Assembly (NCBI GenBank): GCA_964641895.1
Contig: CAZXLA010000001.1
Span: forward strand, 1-64,000
Direction of reading: 5' to 3'
Source: UBA2421 sp964641895
GTDB lineage: Bacteria; Planctomycetota; Phycisphaerae; Tepidisphaerales; Tepidisphaeraceae
Length of the DNA stretch: 64,000 nt
Part shown: piece by piece, positions 17,364-26,042 of the stretch
Layout of the letters: each line of letters starts with the position of its first letter
Numbering within the stretch: the first letter of the stretch is position 1
Translations under genes and position numbers: made by a program
The notes under the pieces: generated by a model
The model's database searches: none
The model's input: only the letters and a program-made list of their open reading frames with translations
What the model was told of the DNA's origin: nothing

Positions 17364-17822
17364 ATGATCGGCAAAGTCGAAAACATCTTCATCACCGCCA
17401 AATCTGCCGAGCCGATGCAGGCGGTGAAGTCTATTGTGGCGGTCGCGGGAAAAGGGATTGAAGGCGATCGGAAATATCGCGATGGTAAAGGCGGGAAGAA
17501 GGATGAGCCCGAACGGGAGATTACGCTAATCGAGGCAGAGGCCGTCGAAGCCGTGAACCGCGATTACCCGCTGCGCATCGAGCCGATCGAGACCCGCCGC
17601 AATATTCTTACGCGGGATGTGGCGCTCGCGCATCTCGTTGGCAAGACTTTCCGCGTAGGCCCGACACTGCTCCGCGGGATTATGCTCTGCGAACCCTGTG
17701 CCCATTTGCAGGATATGACGCGTAAGGGCGTCATGCGCGCCCTGCTGCACCGCGGCGGGCTTCGGGCGGAAATTGTCGAAGGCGGGCCGATTACCGTCGG
17801 CGATGCCATCACACCGGCATAA
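17364..17822 (+). CDS. MOSC domain protein
   Basis: 152 aa from the ATG at 17364. The MOSC fold is seen in molybdenum cofactor sulfurases and in YiiM-like proteins. VAGKGIEGDRKY, the glutamates of EITLIEAEAVEAVN, and ETRRNILTRDVALAHLVGKTFRVG followed by MLCEPCAHL with the conserved cysteine region are characteristic. As a stand-alone MOSC protein it may act on sulfur or N-hydroxylated substrates; this is inference from the family. Its 3' end overlaps the convergent membrane protein gene by 14 nt. Confidence 0.85.
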   Translation: MIGKVENIFITAKSAEPMQAVKSIVAVAGKGIEGDRKYRDGKGGKKDEPEREITLIEAEAVEAVNRDYPLRIEPIETRRNILTRDVALAHLVGKTFRVGPTLLRGIMLCEPCAHLQDMTRKGVMRALLHRGGLRAEIVEGGPITVGDAITPA

Positions 17823-18951
17823 CGGCTTGTTCCGGCGGACGCGTGTAGAACTTCCGACACCACATCAGATAACCCAGCGCCAGCGCGGCAAACAGCAGGG
17901 TTGAAATGTATTGGGTGGACGTCTGATAAACAGTCATTTGCCCGAGCATTTGCCTCTGTTCCGCATCAAGCCCCATTGCGCCAAGTTGCGCGGCAAGATC
18001 GCTATACGTGATCATTACAAGCCAGCCGAAAGCACCCACCACAACGGCGGCGACGGCGAACATCCAACCGATCAACCGCATTCGATAACTGAAAACCGCC
18101 GCCGCGATGAGCATCGCAGCGATCAGCACGTTTCCTGAAATCACCGCCATCATTCGACCGGCGGTGTTGCCCGGTCCGGCATAAAGAATCGATTGTTGCA
18201 CGCTACCGAATAAGGTAAATGACGCGCCAAGCGCCGCGGTAATAATCACGCCGAGCACCGGCAGGGGGATGCCGTCGGTCCATCGCCGGCGCGCGTCGAA
18301 ATATTCCAGCGTGAGCCGTGTGTCCTCGCTTCGGTAGAACCAGAAGAAGACCGCCGGCGCCACAACACCGATGATCAGCACAAACATCGCGCCGATGATG
18401 ATTCCGATCCAAGCTCCCGCGATCGCCGCGCCGGCAACGGCAGGCGGCGGGAGAGGGGCCGGCGCGGTGGTTGGAAGCGTCGTCGCGGCGCGTGCCCATG
18501 TTGCGTTCATCAACTGTGTGCTTTTCTGCAGGGCGGGAATGGAAACAATCATCCCCACCACCGAAAGCAACGACGTCAGGATCGACAGCACACTGAACAC
18601 GATCACCACGGGCCTCACCCACCGCGCGTTACGAATCGATGCAATGCCGGTCCAGATCAATGCCGTCGATGCCGCGCCGTACATCAGCGCGGCGACGATG
18701 ATGCTGGTCATCATGAACCCGCGCGACGACTGCCACACCGTTGTATTGGCAGACATCGAAGTCCCCAGGATCGCCAGCGGCATCGAAAGCGTTCCGCACC
18801 CCGCCAGTACACCCAGAATGATCAGGATGATCCCACAAGCCTTGAGCCCGCCGCGCCGATCGCGAAATGGCAGGTTCATCATCGGCTGGGCATAGGGAAT
18901 GAAATCAGGCTGCGACGGTGGCAACGGCATCGGCGGGGGTTGGTTGAACAT
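17809..18951 (-). CDS. Polytopic membrane protein of unknown function
   Basis: 380 aa from the ATG at 18951. A proline-rich cytoplasmic N-terminus (FNQPPPMPLPPSQPDF) is followed by about seven hydrophobic segments, for example ACGIILIILGVLAGCGTLSM, VVIVFSVLSILTSLLSVVGM, IIGAMFVLIIGVVAPAVFFW and LIGWMFAVAAVVVGAFGWLV. No family was recognised. The architecture (Pro-rich start and repeated paired helices) recalls DUF4190/DUF4013-type planctomycete proteins but is not diagnostic. Confidence 0.6.
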   Translation of the reverse strand: MFNQPPPMPLPPSQPDFIPYAQPMMNLPFRDRRGGLKACGIILIILGVLAGCGTLSMPLAILGTSMSANTTVWQSSRGFMMTSIIVAALMYGAASTALIWTGIASIRNARWVRPVVIVFSVLSILTSLLSVVGMIVSIPALQKSTQLMNATWARAATTLPTTAPAPLPPPAVAGAAIAGAWIGIIIGAMFVLIIGVVAPAVFFWFYRSEDTRLTLEYFDARRRWTDGIPLPVLGVIITAALGASFTLFGSVQQSILYAGPGNTAGRMMAVISGNVLIAAMLIAAAVFSYRMRLIGWMFAVAAVVVGAFGWLVMITYSDLAAQLGAMGLDAEQRQMLGQMTVYQTSTQYISTLLFAALALGYLMWCRKFYTRPPEQAVMPV

Positions 18952-19049
18952 GGCGATCGACGAGTGTAAGACCGGCACACAACCGCCGCCAACTTGACGG
19001 CGGAACGGCCATCCTAACAATCAGAAGATCAAGGAAATAAAGAACCGAA

Positions 19050-19628
19050 ATGGCAACAACAATCGATCATCCGGCACTGACCCCGCTCAAAGCTGCGTTC
19101 GCCGACACTCAGTTCTTCGTCGGCGAATTTCGCGAACAAGTCACCGTCGTCGTGCCGCGCGAAAACATCCTGCAGGTATGCAAATTCCTCCGCGATGATC
19201 CACGCACCAGCTACAACTTCCTCTGCGAAATCAACGGCGTGGACTACTTAAAGTACCCCGGCGCCAAACACCGCTTCGGCGTGAACTACGGCCTTACCAG
19301 CCACAAATTTAACAATCGACTTTGGCTCAAGGTCTTTCTCGATCCGACACAAGACACGTCGCCGGGACTCGCCCCGCGCGATGAAGAGATTGCCGCCAAA
19401 GCCGACCCCGGACTGGTCGTCGACAGCATCACCAGCCTCTTCGCCGGCGCCGAATGGCTCGAGCGCGAGGTGTACGACATGCTCGGCATCGTGTTCAAAG
19501 GCAACCCCGACCTTCGACGAATATTGACGTGGAGCGGCTTCGGATCCTACCCGCTGCGCAAAGATTATCCGCTGCGCGGCGTGGGCGAGCGCGAGAACTA
19601 CAAGATCATCACGCGTGAAGGCGCGTAA
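19050..19628 (+). CDS. nuoC: NADH-quinone oxidoreductase subunit C
   Basis: 192 aa. NuoC belongs to the peripheral arm of complex I. It contains FLRDDPRTSYNFLCEINGVD, ERE in WLEREVYDMLGIVFKGNPDL, and RRILTWSGFGSYPLRKDYPL, the 30-kDa subunit signature. AAGGAAATAAAG lies upstream of the ATG. No other nuo gene is next to it: a membrane protein of unknown function lies on one side and a HicB-like gene on the other, so the complex I genes are dispersed or this is a lone copy. Confidence 0.92.
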   Translation: MATTIDHPALTPLKAAFADTQFFVGEFREQVTVVVPRENILQVCKFLRDDPRTSYNFLCEINGVDYLKYPGAKHRFGVNYGLTSHKFNNRLWLKVFLDPTQDTSPGLAPRDEEIAAKADPGLVVDSITSLFAGAEWLEREVYDMLGIVFKGNPDLRRILTWSGFGSYPLRKDYPLRGVGERENYKIITREGA

Positions 19629-19955
19629 GAATCATCTGCTTGTTTATCAGGTCGTGGAACAATTGATCGAGTCGTCGGATCGAGTGGTATTGCTGTCATA
19701 AGTAACCGCAAGCTTCTTCAACGACTTCTCGCGTCAACAAACAATGTTCGCTTCGCGCATCTGGTTGCCGTTGTTCAGGCGTTTGGATTTCGACGTAGAC
19801 GGGTGAGCGGTAGCCATCATATTTTCGGTAGGTAGGGAATTCCAGATCAGGTGAACCTGCAGAAAGTCCATGGGCAGGCAAAACCATATCAGATTCGGCA
19901 ATTTCAAGCTGGTTGAGCGGTATAATCTCAGCTTATCTGATGAGAACTTGCAAAA

Positions 19956-20177
19956 GTGAAAGACTACCACATTAATATTTTCTACAGCGACGCGGACCGG
20001 GGCTACATTGCAGATATTCCCGATTTGCAATATTGCTCAGCGTTCGGCAAGACGCCCGCCGAAGCCCTACGCCAAGTGCAGATTGCCAAAACGGCCTGGT
20101 TGAAGGCGACGCGCGACGCGGGTCGCCGTATTCCTAAGCCGCAATACCGTCCGGCAATTTATCAGGCGGTGGCTTAG
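19956..20177 (+). CDS. HicB-like antitoxin family protein
   Basis: 73 aa starting with GTG. The fold is the HicB partial RNase H-like domain: YHINIFYSDADRGYIADIPDLQYCSAFGKTPAEALRQVQIA. It lacks the C-terminal DNA-binding part of full HicB, and no HicA (dsRBD-like toxin) gene was found on either side. A TATAAT box (19921-19926) lies 29 nt before the start. It may be an orphan antitoxin or a stand-alone HicB-fold regulator. Confidence 0.75.
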   Translation: MKDYHINIFYSDADRGYIADIPDLQYCSAFGKTPAEALRQVQIAKTAWLKATRDAGRRIPKPQYRPAIYQAVA

Positions 20178-20341
20178 TTGGACGTTGCGCACGCAGCATC
20201 GTCCTTGCGGCCGTCGTGGCGATGACGGCGATCGTTCCGCAGCAGCGACGCTGGCGCGCAACAGCCGCCACTTTTGCGATCAGTTCATCCTGGCGTATTT
20301 CATGCTCACAGGTGAATGCAGCGGGGGCATTCTCAATCGGC

Positions 20342-20347
20342 TATAAT
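20342..20347 (+). promoter_or_regulatory. TATAAT -10 box 8 nt before nadB
   Basis: A perfect TATAAT is followed by CCGACGCG and the nadB ATG at 20356. A start site 6-8 nt after the -10 would leave almost no leader, so nadB mRNA may be leaderless. No strong -35 was seen 17 nt upstream. Confidence 0.5.
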
Positions 20348-20355
20348 CCGACGCG

Positions 20356-22023
20356 ATGTTCGAACCGCTCACCCAGCGCCGTTACCTCCTGCCATTCAAG
20401 GTGGCCCGTTTACCCCAGCAGATCACCGATGTGCTGGTGATTGGCGGCGGGGTGGCTGGCCTGCGCGCCGCCATTGCCGCGGCCGAGGCGGGGGCCGACG
20501 TGCTGGTGATGACCAAAGATACCCTCGACGAATCCAACACCTGGTACGCGCAAGGCGGCATCGCGGCGGTGCTGTCGCCGCTGGATTCGTTTGAGGCACA
20601 CATTCGCGATACCGAAATCGTCGGTGTGGGTTTGTGCGACGAAGAAGCGGTGAAGACCGTCGTGCAGGAAGGCGCGCAGCGCGTCATCGAACTCCTCCAA
20701 TGGGGCGCGAACTTTGATAAGCAAAAAGGCAATGCCTACGACCTGGCTTTTGGTTTAGAAGGGGGCCACAGCTTCGCGCGCATCCTCCACGCCTACGGCG
20801 ACGCCACCGGCCGCGAGCTGGCGCAGACGTTGATCGGCAAGGTGCATTCCCACGAGTCGATCCGCATCAGCGAGAAAACCTTTGCGATTGATCTCATTAC
20901 GCATGAAGGCGCATGCGTCGGCGTGTTGGCGCTGATCGCCGGACAGGTGCAGGTGGTCTGGGCCCGCCGAACCATTCTGGCCAGCGGCGGGGCGGGGCAG
21001 CTTTATCGCGAATCGACCAACCCCAAAATCGCCACCGCCGACGGCCACGCGATGGCCTACCGCGCCGGAGCACGCGTGCAGGATATGGAGTTTGTGCAGT
21101 TTCACCCGACCACGCTTTACGTCGCCGGCGCCAGCCGCGCGCTGGTGACCGAGGCCGTCCGAGGCGAAGGCGCACACCTGGTCGATAAAAACGGCTCCCG
21201 CTTCATGCACGATTATCACGCCGACGGCGAGCTTGCCCCGCGTGACGTCGTCAGTCGCGCCATCGTCGAGCAGATTCGCAAGACGTTCTTCACACACGTC
21301 TTTCTTGACGTTCGACACTTGGACACCCGCAAATTCCGCGAGCGGTTCCCGCAACTGGCCAAGCTTTCCGACGAGTTTGATATCGATCTTGCCAAAGACC
21401 TCATTCCCATTCATCCCGCGATGCACTACATGATCGGCGGTGTCGACGCCGACGAGCTCGGTCGATCGAGCCTGCCCGGCCTGTACGCCGTCGGCGAGGC
21501 CAGTTGCAGCGGCCTGCACGGGGCGAACCGCCTGGCCAGCAACTCCCTGCTCGAAGGTCTGGTGTATGGCGCGCGCGCCGGCGTCGATGCCGCGGCGGCG
21601 GTGAAACAGAACAGCATCACGTTCCCGCAGAACATCGAACACAAGATCGCCGCGTCCAACAAGACCGAACTCGATATGCTCGACGTGCGAAACAGCCTGC
21701 GCAGCATCATGTGGCGCAACGTAGGCATCGAACGAGACGGCGACCGCTTGAATGAAACCCGCGAGATCATCGCGTTCTGGTCGCGCTACGTCATGGATAA
21801 AACCTTCAACCCCGCCGACATCAGCCACGCCGCCATCACCGGGTGGGAACTGCAGAACATGCTCACCGTGTGCTACCTGATCACCACGGCCGCGTTCTCG
21901 CGCACCGAATCACGCGGCGCTCACTACCGCACGGATTTCCCGCAGCGCGACGACAAGCATTGGCGGCTGCACCTGCTCTGGCATCGCCCGACCGAAACGC
22001 CGATTCCCGAGCCGATCGATTAG
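20356..22023 (+). CDS. nadB: L-aspartate oxidase
   Basis: 555 aa FAD enzyme that oxidises L-aspartate to iminoaspartate, the first step of NAD synthesis with NadA. VLVIGGGVAGLRAAIAAAEA is the FAD-binding start. SNTWYAQGGIAAVLSPLDSF, the EGGHSFARILHA loop, and QFHPTTLY with TEAVRGEGAHLVDKNGSRFM are succinate dehydrogenase/NadB family motifs; HYMIGGVDADELGRSSLPGL follows. nadC is in the same window at 59 kb; nadA is not seen. No ribosome site lies before the ATG, consistent with a leaderless transcript. Confidence 0.93.
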   Translation: MFEPLTQRRYLLPFKVARLPQQITDVLVIGGGVAGLRAAIAAAEAGADVLVMTKDTLDESNTWYAQGGIAAVLSPLDSFEAHIRDTEIVGVGLCDEEAVKTVVQEGAQRVIELLQWGANFDKQKGNAYDLAFGLEGGHSFARILHAYGDATGRELAQTLIGKVHSHESIRISEKTFAIDLITHEGACVGVLALIAGQVQVVWARRTILASGGAGQLYRESTNPKIATADGHAMAYRAGARVQDMEFVQFHPTTLYVAGASRALVTEAVRGEGAHLVDKNGSRFMHDYHADGELAPRDVVSRAIVEQIRKTFFTHVFLDVRHLDTRKFRERFPQLAKLSDEFDIDLAKDLIPIHPAMHYMIGGVDADELGRSSLPGLYAVGEASCSGLHGANRLASNSLLEGLVYGARAGVDAAAAVKQNSITFPQNIEHKIAASNKTELDMLDVRNSLRSIMWRNVGIERDGDRLNETREIIAFWSRYVMDKTFNPADISHAAITGWELQNMLTVCYLITTAAFSRTESRGAHYRTDFPQRDDKHWRLHLLWHRPTETPIPEPID

Positions 22024-22082
22024 AGCCGCCATGGCTATCGACATGATCGACTGTCCGGGCCGCACAACTCGAACCCCTGCAT

Positions 22083-22192
22083 TGTGCCATGTGGCATAAT
22101 TGTGCGCCTGCACCATTCACGCCGGGTTGTGAGCTTTAGCGAACGCCCGGATTCTTCGGGTGCTGTCGGAACCACGAGGCCGTTCAGCGCTC
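22083..22192 (+). repeat. Left arm of 110-bp inverted repeat (with degenerate parS-like palindrome)
   Basis: This arm pairs with 22547-22656 in inverted orientation over 110 ungapped bases with 14 differences (about 87% identity). Its outer end is TGTGCCATGTGGCATA, a two-mismatch form of the palindrome in the right arm, and its middle is the GC-rich hairpin-like CCGGGTTGTGAGCTTTAGCG. Confidence 0.85.
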
Positions 22193-22555
22193 ACCATACT
22201 CACGCCGATCGTGCAAAACCTCGGCGATCGCGCCCGATCACTCATCACCCGCGAACTCGACCGCCTGATGATTCGCACCGCGGAACTGGAAGACGTCTCC
22301 AACGATTTCATCATCCTCGACCGCGAGCAGGTCCTCGGCCGCCGCGGTCTGCACAGCGACGAGATGCAGGAATTGCAACAGATGCTGCCCTACCTTGACC
22401 GCATCGAGCAAACCGCCGCCGAAGGCCGGCGCATCCATCGTAACCTGGGCGGCACCGGCGAAAGCTGGGATGACATTCTTCTGCGCACCAGCGAAACCGA
22501 GTCGAGAGCGCGCGGCGTACTGTCGATCAACGCACCCCTGACCGGAGAGCGCTGA
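22160..22555 (+). CDS. Hypothetical protein inside the inverted-repeat cassette
   Basis: 131 aa, starting GTG at 22160 in the left arm and ending in the right arm. No domain was recognised. The core is acidic and helical (LITRELDRLMIRTAELEDVS, SDEMQELQQMLPYLDRIEQT) and ends with low-hydrophobicity sequence. The codon pattern resembles a real gene and both ends of the frame lie in repeats, so the gene is bounded by them. Function unknown; the start is uncertain, with an internal GTG at 22213 as an alternative. Confidence 0.55.
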   Translation: MLSEPRGRSALTILTPIVQNLGDRARSLITRELDRLMIRTAELEDVSNDFIILDREQVLGRRGLHSDEMQELQQMLPYLDRIEQTAAEGRRIHRNLGGTGESWDDILLRTSETESRARGVLSINAPLTGER

Positions 22556-22656
22556 ACAGCCTCATCGTCTCGAAAGCACTTGAAGAATCCGGGCGTTCGC
22601 TAAGGCTCACAACCCGGCGTGAATGGCGCAGGCGCGCGATTGTGCCACGTGGCACA
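22547..22656 (-). repeat. Right arm of 110-bp inverted repeat (with perfect TGTGCCACGTGGCACA)
   Basis: Inverted copy of 22083-22192. The outer end is the perfect 16-bp palindrome at 22641-22656. The ORF between the arms occupies about 354 nt of non-repeat sequence. Confidence 0.85.
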
Positions 22657-22750
22657 TTGTTCAAACCGCATCTCGGTCTCCTGCTGTCGCTCGCGGCTCT
22701 CCGCTGTCGGCTATCGGCTCTTCTCGCCGAGAATTGTGCCACGTGGCACA
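22641..22750. promoter_or_regulatory. Two TGTGCCACGTGGCACA palindromes, 94 bp apart
   Basis: Perfect copies lie at 22641-22656 and 22735-22750, and a two-mismatch copy at 22083-22098. The centre CACGTG and the outer TGT/ACA match the parS consensus TGTTNCACGTGNAACA; positions 4 and 13 differ. They are palindromic binding sites for some dimeric protein. Identity as parS is inference. Confidence 0.55.
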
Positions 22751-23356
22751 ACTTTGTGAAATATTTCACGATTGATGCAATCACCTGAAACCAATGAGCT
22801 TACAGAACCCGTCCCGAAAATTTCAGAAACAGCGACCCTAACACACTGTGATCAATCTAATATTCAGTGCGCCCCAGCGTCATCCCCGCACCCCACGCCG
22901 CCGCAGAGCCTTAGCGCCGCGTCGGCTCGACCGGCCAGACCCCGGAAATTCCAGCCGATCACCGCCCGCCCCCGGCACCACCTGCCCTCATTTTTCTAAA
23001 TCGACGCCCCAGGTTCGCGCTGGAACGCGGCGGATCAAATGGCAGCGCCACCGCATATGACGCGAACGACGAGCCGCAAGCATCAGCGACCGGTCGGATT
23101 GCCGCGGGAATCGGGCCGCTGACGCTCGCCGCTCGTCATATGCGGTTGCACTGGAGCATGTGGCAACGATTATAGATTTGTCTTGCCGCCGCCAGAAAAG
23201 TTGTCAGGAAAGTTTGACGCTTCCCACCATAAACCAAAATCGCCCCGTGCAAATCACCGCGTATCACCGCGATGAGGCACACACTCGAACACACACTTGA
23301 CCGCCCACCGCCCGACTTGAACGCGGCAGCGACAGCGGATAATGTTCGATGTTCGC
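22657..23356. other. Non-coding stretch with palindromes before tRNA-Cys
   Basis: About 700 nt without a credible gene. It holds the second perfect 16-bp palindrome (22735) and, next to it, the 14-bp perfect palindrome GTGAAATATTTCAC (22756-22769). An imperfect inverted repeat sits at 23049-23148: ACCGCATATGACG and related GAGCCGCAAGCATCAGCGACC, mirrored by GGCCGCTGACGCTCGCCGCT and CGTCATATGCGG. The latter resembles the miaA-end repeat at 33560. Confidence 0.6.
23049..23148. repeat. Imperfect inverted repeat, GAGCGGCGAGCGT family
   Basis: The outer arms CACCGCATATGACG and CGTCATATGCGGTTG match nearly perfectly, and the inner arms share the GAGC-GC-AGCGTCAGCG core. A relative lies at 33560-33627 at the 3' end of miaA. 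Confidence 0.65.
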
Positions 23357-23430
23357 GGCCAGATGCCCGAGTGGACTAAGGGAGCGGATTGCAAATCCGT
23401 TATTCGTGGGTTCGAATCCCACTCTGGCCT
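23357..23430 (+). tRNA. tRNA-Cys (GCA)
   Basis: The acceptor arms GGCCAGA and TCTGGCC pair fully, with discriminator T at 23430 as expected for Cys. The anticodon stem is GCGGA/TCCGT around the loop TTGCAAA, giving anticodon GCA. The T arm is GTGGG-TTCGAAT-CCCAC. CCA is not encoded. Confidence 0.95.
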
Positions 23431-23440
23431 TTCATCGCGG

Positions 23441-25573
23441 CTACTCGCTTCTGCTCGTGATCGATTGCCACTGCTTCTCCAGCCGCTGCACGCTGACCGG
23501 CGCACTGGTTTTCAGTTCCTGGGCGAACAGACCTACGCGGAGTTCTTCGATCATCCAGCGGAAATTGATCAGGTCCGGGTGCTGTTTCAATGACGGCTTG
23601 CGGGCGATGCGGTCGGCGTAGTGCAGCCAGAACGGGCGCACCTGGCTTGCGAGCTGCGAATCTTTTTCTGCGCCCCACGCCTTGAGCTTGGTGAGGCGCA
23701 CTTCGGCGGCGCGCAGAAACCGCGGCAGATGCGGGCGCCAGGCGAGCGGGGTGGCGATTGCAAAATCCGGCGGGAGCAGGGCGGCGACTTGTTGGCGCAC
23801 GTCGCGGATGGCGCCGTGGTGGTGCGCGGGGTGGCGCTGTTCCAACAGTACTGCGACGGCATGATACGCCTGCAGCGTCAACGTCGCCTGCGCCGCAGCG
23901 GCATCGGCGGCGGCGTTGAGTTTTTTGTACGCTTTGGCGGCGCGGTCGGCGAACGCGGACTGCGTGCGGACGACGGATGGATCATCATGAAACAGTGCCT
24001 CATCCGCCACGGCCAGCAGGATCGATCGCCGAAGCGTCTCCGCCGGCGCGAGCGAGGCATAATTCAGCGCCATAGCGCTCCACCCGCGCATGGCCCGCGC
24101 GATTTGTTTGAACTCGGGCGCAAGCTGCTGCATGAACAACCGCCGCATGCCGGTGCGCATCTCCCGCGCCGCCGATTCGGGGGAATCGAGCAGGCGCAGG
24201 TCGACCCGCTCGCCGTTTTCCACCAGCGTTGGATAGGCCAGCACGGTGATTCCGGGCTTGCGCACGGCGATCGAATCCGGCAGGTCGCCGAAATCCCACC
24301 GCGTCACGTTCTTTTTTGCCCATGGCGACGCGGGCAGGTCTTTAAATGCATCGCGCGTTACGTCGGCCAGCTTTTCGCGCAGCTCCGCCAGATCGCGCGA
24401 CACGGCAAGCGTTCGGCCGCCTTCGTCAATGACGCGAATGTTCATCTTTAGAAACGGCGCGAGTTCGTTCTGCTTGAACGTGCTGGGCGGGATGATTTCT
24501 CCGACGATATTCCCACACCGGTCGGCGACGGTCGCCAGAAAGTCGCCTTCACCAAACCGCAGCTCTTTTGCAAGATTCGCCGCGACGGTGGGCGCGGGCA
24601 CAAGTTTGGTGCGCACGCCGCGCGGAAGCGTGCGGATGAGTGAAACGATTTTTTCAACAAGCCAACCCGGCACCAGCCAATCGAACGCGCCCGCCGGCAG
24701 ATGGCCCAGCGCCGCGAGCGGGAGGTCGACCGTGATTCCGTCGGCCGCGCTGGCGGGCTCAAACTGATAGTGCAGCTTAAATCGGTTGCCGGCTACGGTC
24801 GTGTGATCGGGAAAAGCGCTCGGCGAGATCGAGGGCGCATCGTTGCGGAGAAGGTCGCTGATCGCCATCTGAAGCTGGTGCCGATGGTGCTGTTCGGCCT
24901 GCCGGAACCACTTTTCAAAGCTTGGGCCGTCAAAGACATCCGGCGGCAGACGGGCATCGTAAAAGCCGAACAATTGCTGAGCATCCAATGCAAGATCGCG
25001 GCGGCGAACCTTTGCCTCCAGTTCACGCACTTCTTCGGACAGCGCCTGATTCTTCTTGAAAAACGGCGCGGCGGTGCGAAATCGGCCGTCGATCAGGCCG
25101 TGCAGAATGAACAGTTGCCGCGCCACCTTCGGCTCGATCGGCCCGTAGTTCACGCCGCGCCGCGCGACAATCACCAGGCCGAACAGCGTTACTTTCTCGA
25201 ACGCATTCACATGGTGCGCCTGATCGTTCCAGTGCGGATCGCTGTACGACCGCTTGAGCAAATGTTCGCCGGCGCGCTCGATCCACTGCGGCTGAATGCG
25301 GGCGCAGATGCGGGCGTAGAGCCGTGTCGTTTCCACCAACTCGGCGGCCATGATCCACAGCGGCTGATTCTTGAACAGGCCGGATCCCGGGTGGATCGAC
25401 GTTTTGACATCTCGCGCCGCGGTGAACTCGTGTTTGTCAGTCTTTGTGGCGATGCTGCCGAGCAACCCGGTGAGCAACGCGCGGTGAATGGAATCGCGCT
25501 GGCCGTCGGTTAGCGTCCGGAAGGGGAGTTGTTCGGGTTCATCGGACATCGACTCAAACTTTGTCAGCAACAT
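23441..25573 (-). CDS. Stand-alone HrpA C-terminal half (OB-fold plus DUF3418)
   Basis: 710 aa. The start HRALLTGLLGSIATK and HPGSGLFKNQPLWIMAAELV followed by YSDPHW correspond to the OB-fold region of HrpA-type DEAH RNA helicases. The C-terminus FRWMIEELRVGLFAQELKTSAPVS is the end of DUF3418. HrpA is normally about 1300 aa, with a helicase half of roughly 600 residues in front; here that half is missing and the upstream DNA codes for CbiX. The ATG could be 25573 (overlapping cbiX by 20 nt) or 25549. The helicase half may be encoded elsewhere. Confidence 0.85.
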   Translation of the reverse strand: MLLTKFESMSDEPEQLPFRTLTDGQRDSIHRALLTGLLGSIATKTDKHEFTAARDVKTSIHPGSGLFKNQPLWIMAAELVETTRLYARICARIQPQWIERAGEHLLKRSYSDPHWNDQAHHVNAFEKVTLFGLVIVARRGVNYGPIEPKVARQLFILHGLIDGRFRTAAPFFKKNQALSEEVRELEAKVRRRDLALDAQQLFGFYDARLPPDVFDGPSFEKWFRQAEQHHRHQLQMAISDLLRNDAPSISPSAFPDHTTVAGNRFKLHYQFEPASAADGITVDLPLAALGHLPAGAFDWLVPGWLVEKIVSLIRTLPRGVRTKLVPAPTVAANLAKELRFGEGDFLATVADRCGNIVGEIIPPSTFKQNELAPFLKMNIRVIDEGGRTLAVSRDLAELREKLADVTRDAFKDLPASPWAKKNVTRWDFGDLPDSIAVRKPGITVLAYPTLVENGERVDLRLLDSPESAAREMRTGMRRLFMQQLAPEFKQIARAMRGWSAMALNYASLAPAETLRRSILLAVADEALFHDDPSVVRTQSAFADRAAKAYKKLNAAADAAAAQATLTLQAYHAVAVLLEQRHPAHHHGAIRDVRQQVAALLPPDFAIATPLAWRPHLPRFLRAAEVRLTKLKAWGAEKDSQLASQVRPFWLHYADRIARKPSLKQHPDLINFRWMIEELRVGLFAQELKTSAPVSVQRLEKQWQSITSRSE

Positions 25574-26003
25574 CCGGCGATTCCAGTCCCCTGCGCAGCG
25601 TGCCGTGGCAGCTTGGGCAATCGTATCCGTTGTCGTCGCAGAAGGTCGCGCGCTTGGCCAGCAGGTCGAGAATCAGATCATCAATCCCCAGCGGCATGGC
25701 GACGTGATAGCGCGTCTGCGGATGCTGCGCGGCGGCGTCGGCGGCGAGGCGGGGAATGTCGGCGGTCCAGTGCTTTCCCGGGCCGAGGAAGAACGGCAAC
25801 ACGACCACGCGGGTCGCGCCGCGCCGCACGCACGTGGTATACGCTGAAGCGATTGACGGCTCGGTGAGTTCCATGTGCGCCGGCTCGACGATCGAAAACT
25901 TCTCGTGAAACCGCTTGCCGAATAGAGCGGCCACTTCTTCCAGCATCTGGTTGCTTTCGGCGCGTCGAGAGCCGTGATCGACGATGATGATGCCGGTGCG
26001 CAT
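25554..26003 (-). CDS. cbiX: CbiX-like sirohydrochlorin chelatase
   Basis: 149 aa. CbiX-type enzymes insert cobalt or iron into sirohydrochlorin for cobalamin or siroheme synthesis. GIIIVDHGSRRAESNQMLEE is the N-terminal motif with the metal-binding histidine; VVVLPFFLGPGKHWTADIPR contains the second (GKH). The C-terminus has CDDNGYDCPSCHG, a cysteine-rich tail that may bind a cluster or metal, as in some CbiX proteins. It overlaps the following HrpA-half gene by 20 nt. Confidence 0.87.
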   Translation of the reverse strand: MRTGIIIVDHGSRRAESNQMLEEVAALFGKRFHEKFSIVEPAHMELTEPSIASAYTTCVRRGATRVVVLPFFLGPGKHWTADIPRLAADAAAQHPQTRYHVAMPLGIDDLILDLLAKRATFCDDNGYDCPSCHGTLRRGLESPDVADKV

Positions 26004-26042
26004 ACGCTTGATGGTAGTCGTCGTATTCCGCGGCGGTCGCCA

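Noticed and set aside
19696..19887. Small minus-strand ORF opposite the hicB leader (63 aa)
   Set aside because: It has no ribosome site, no domain and a composition like non-coding DNA here; the hicB -10 box lies close by.
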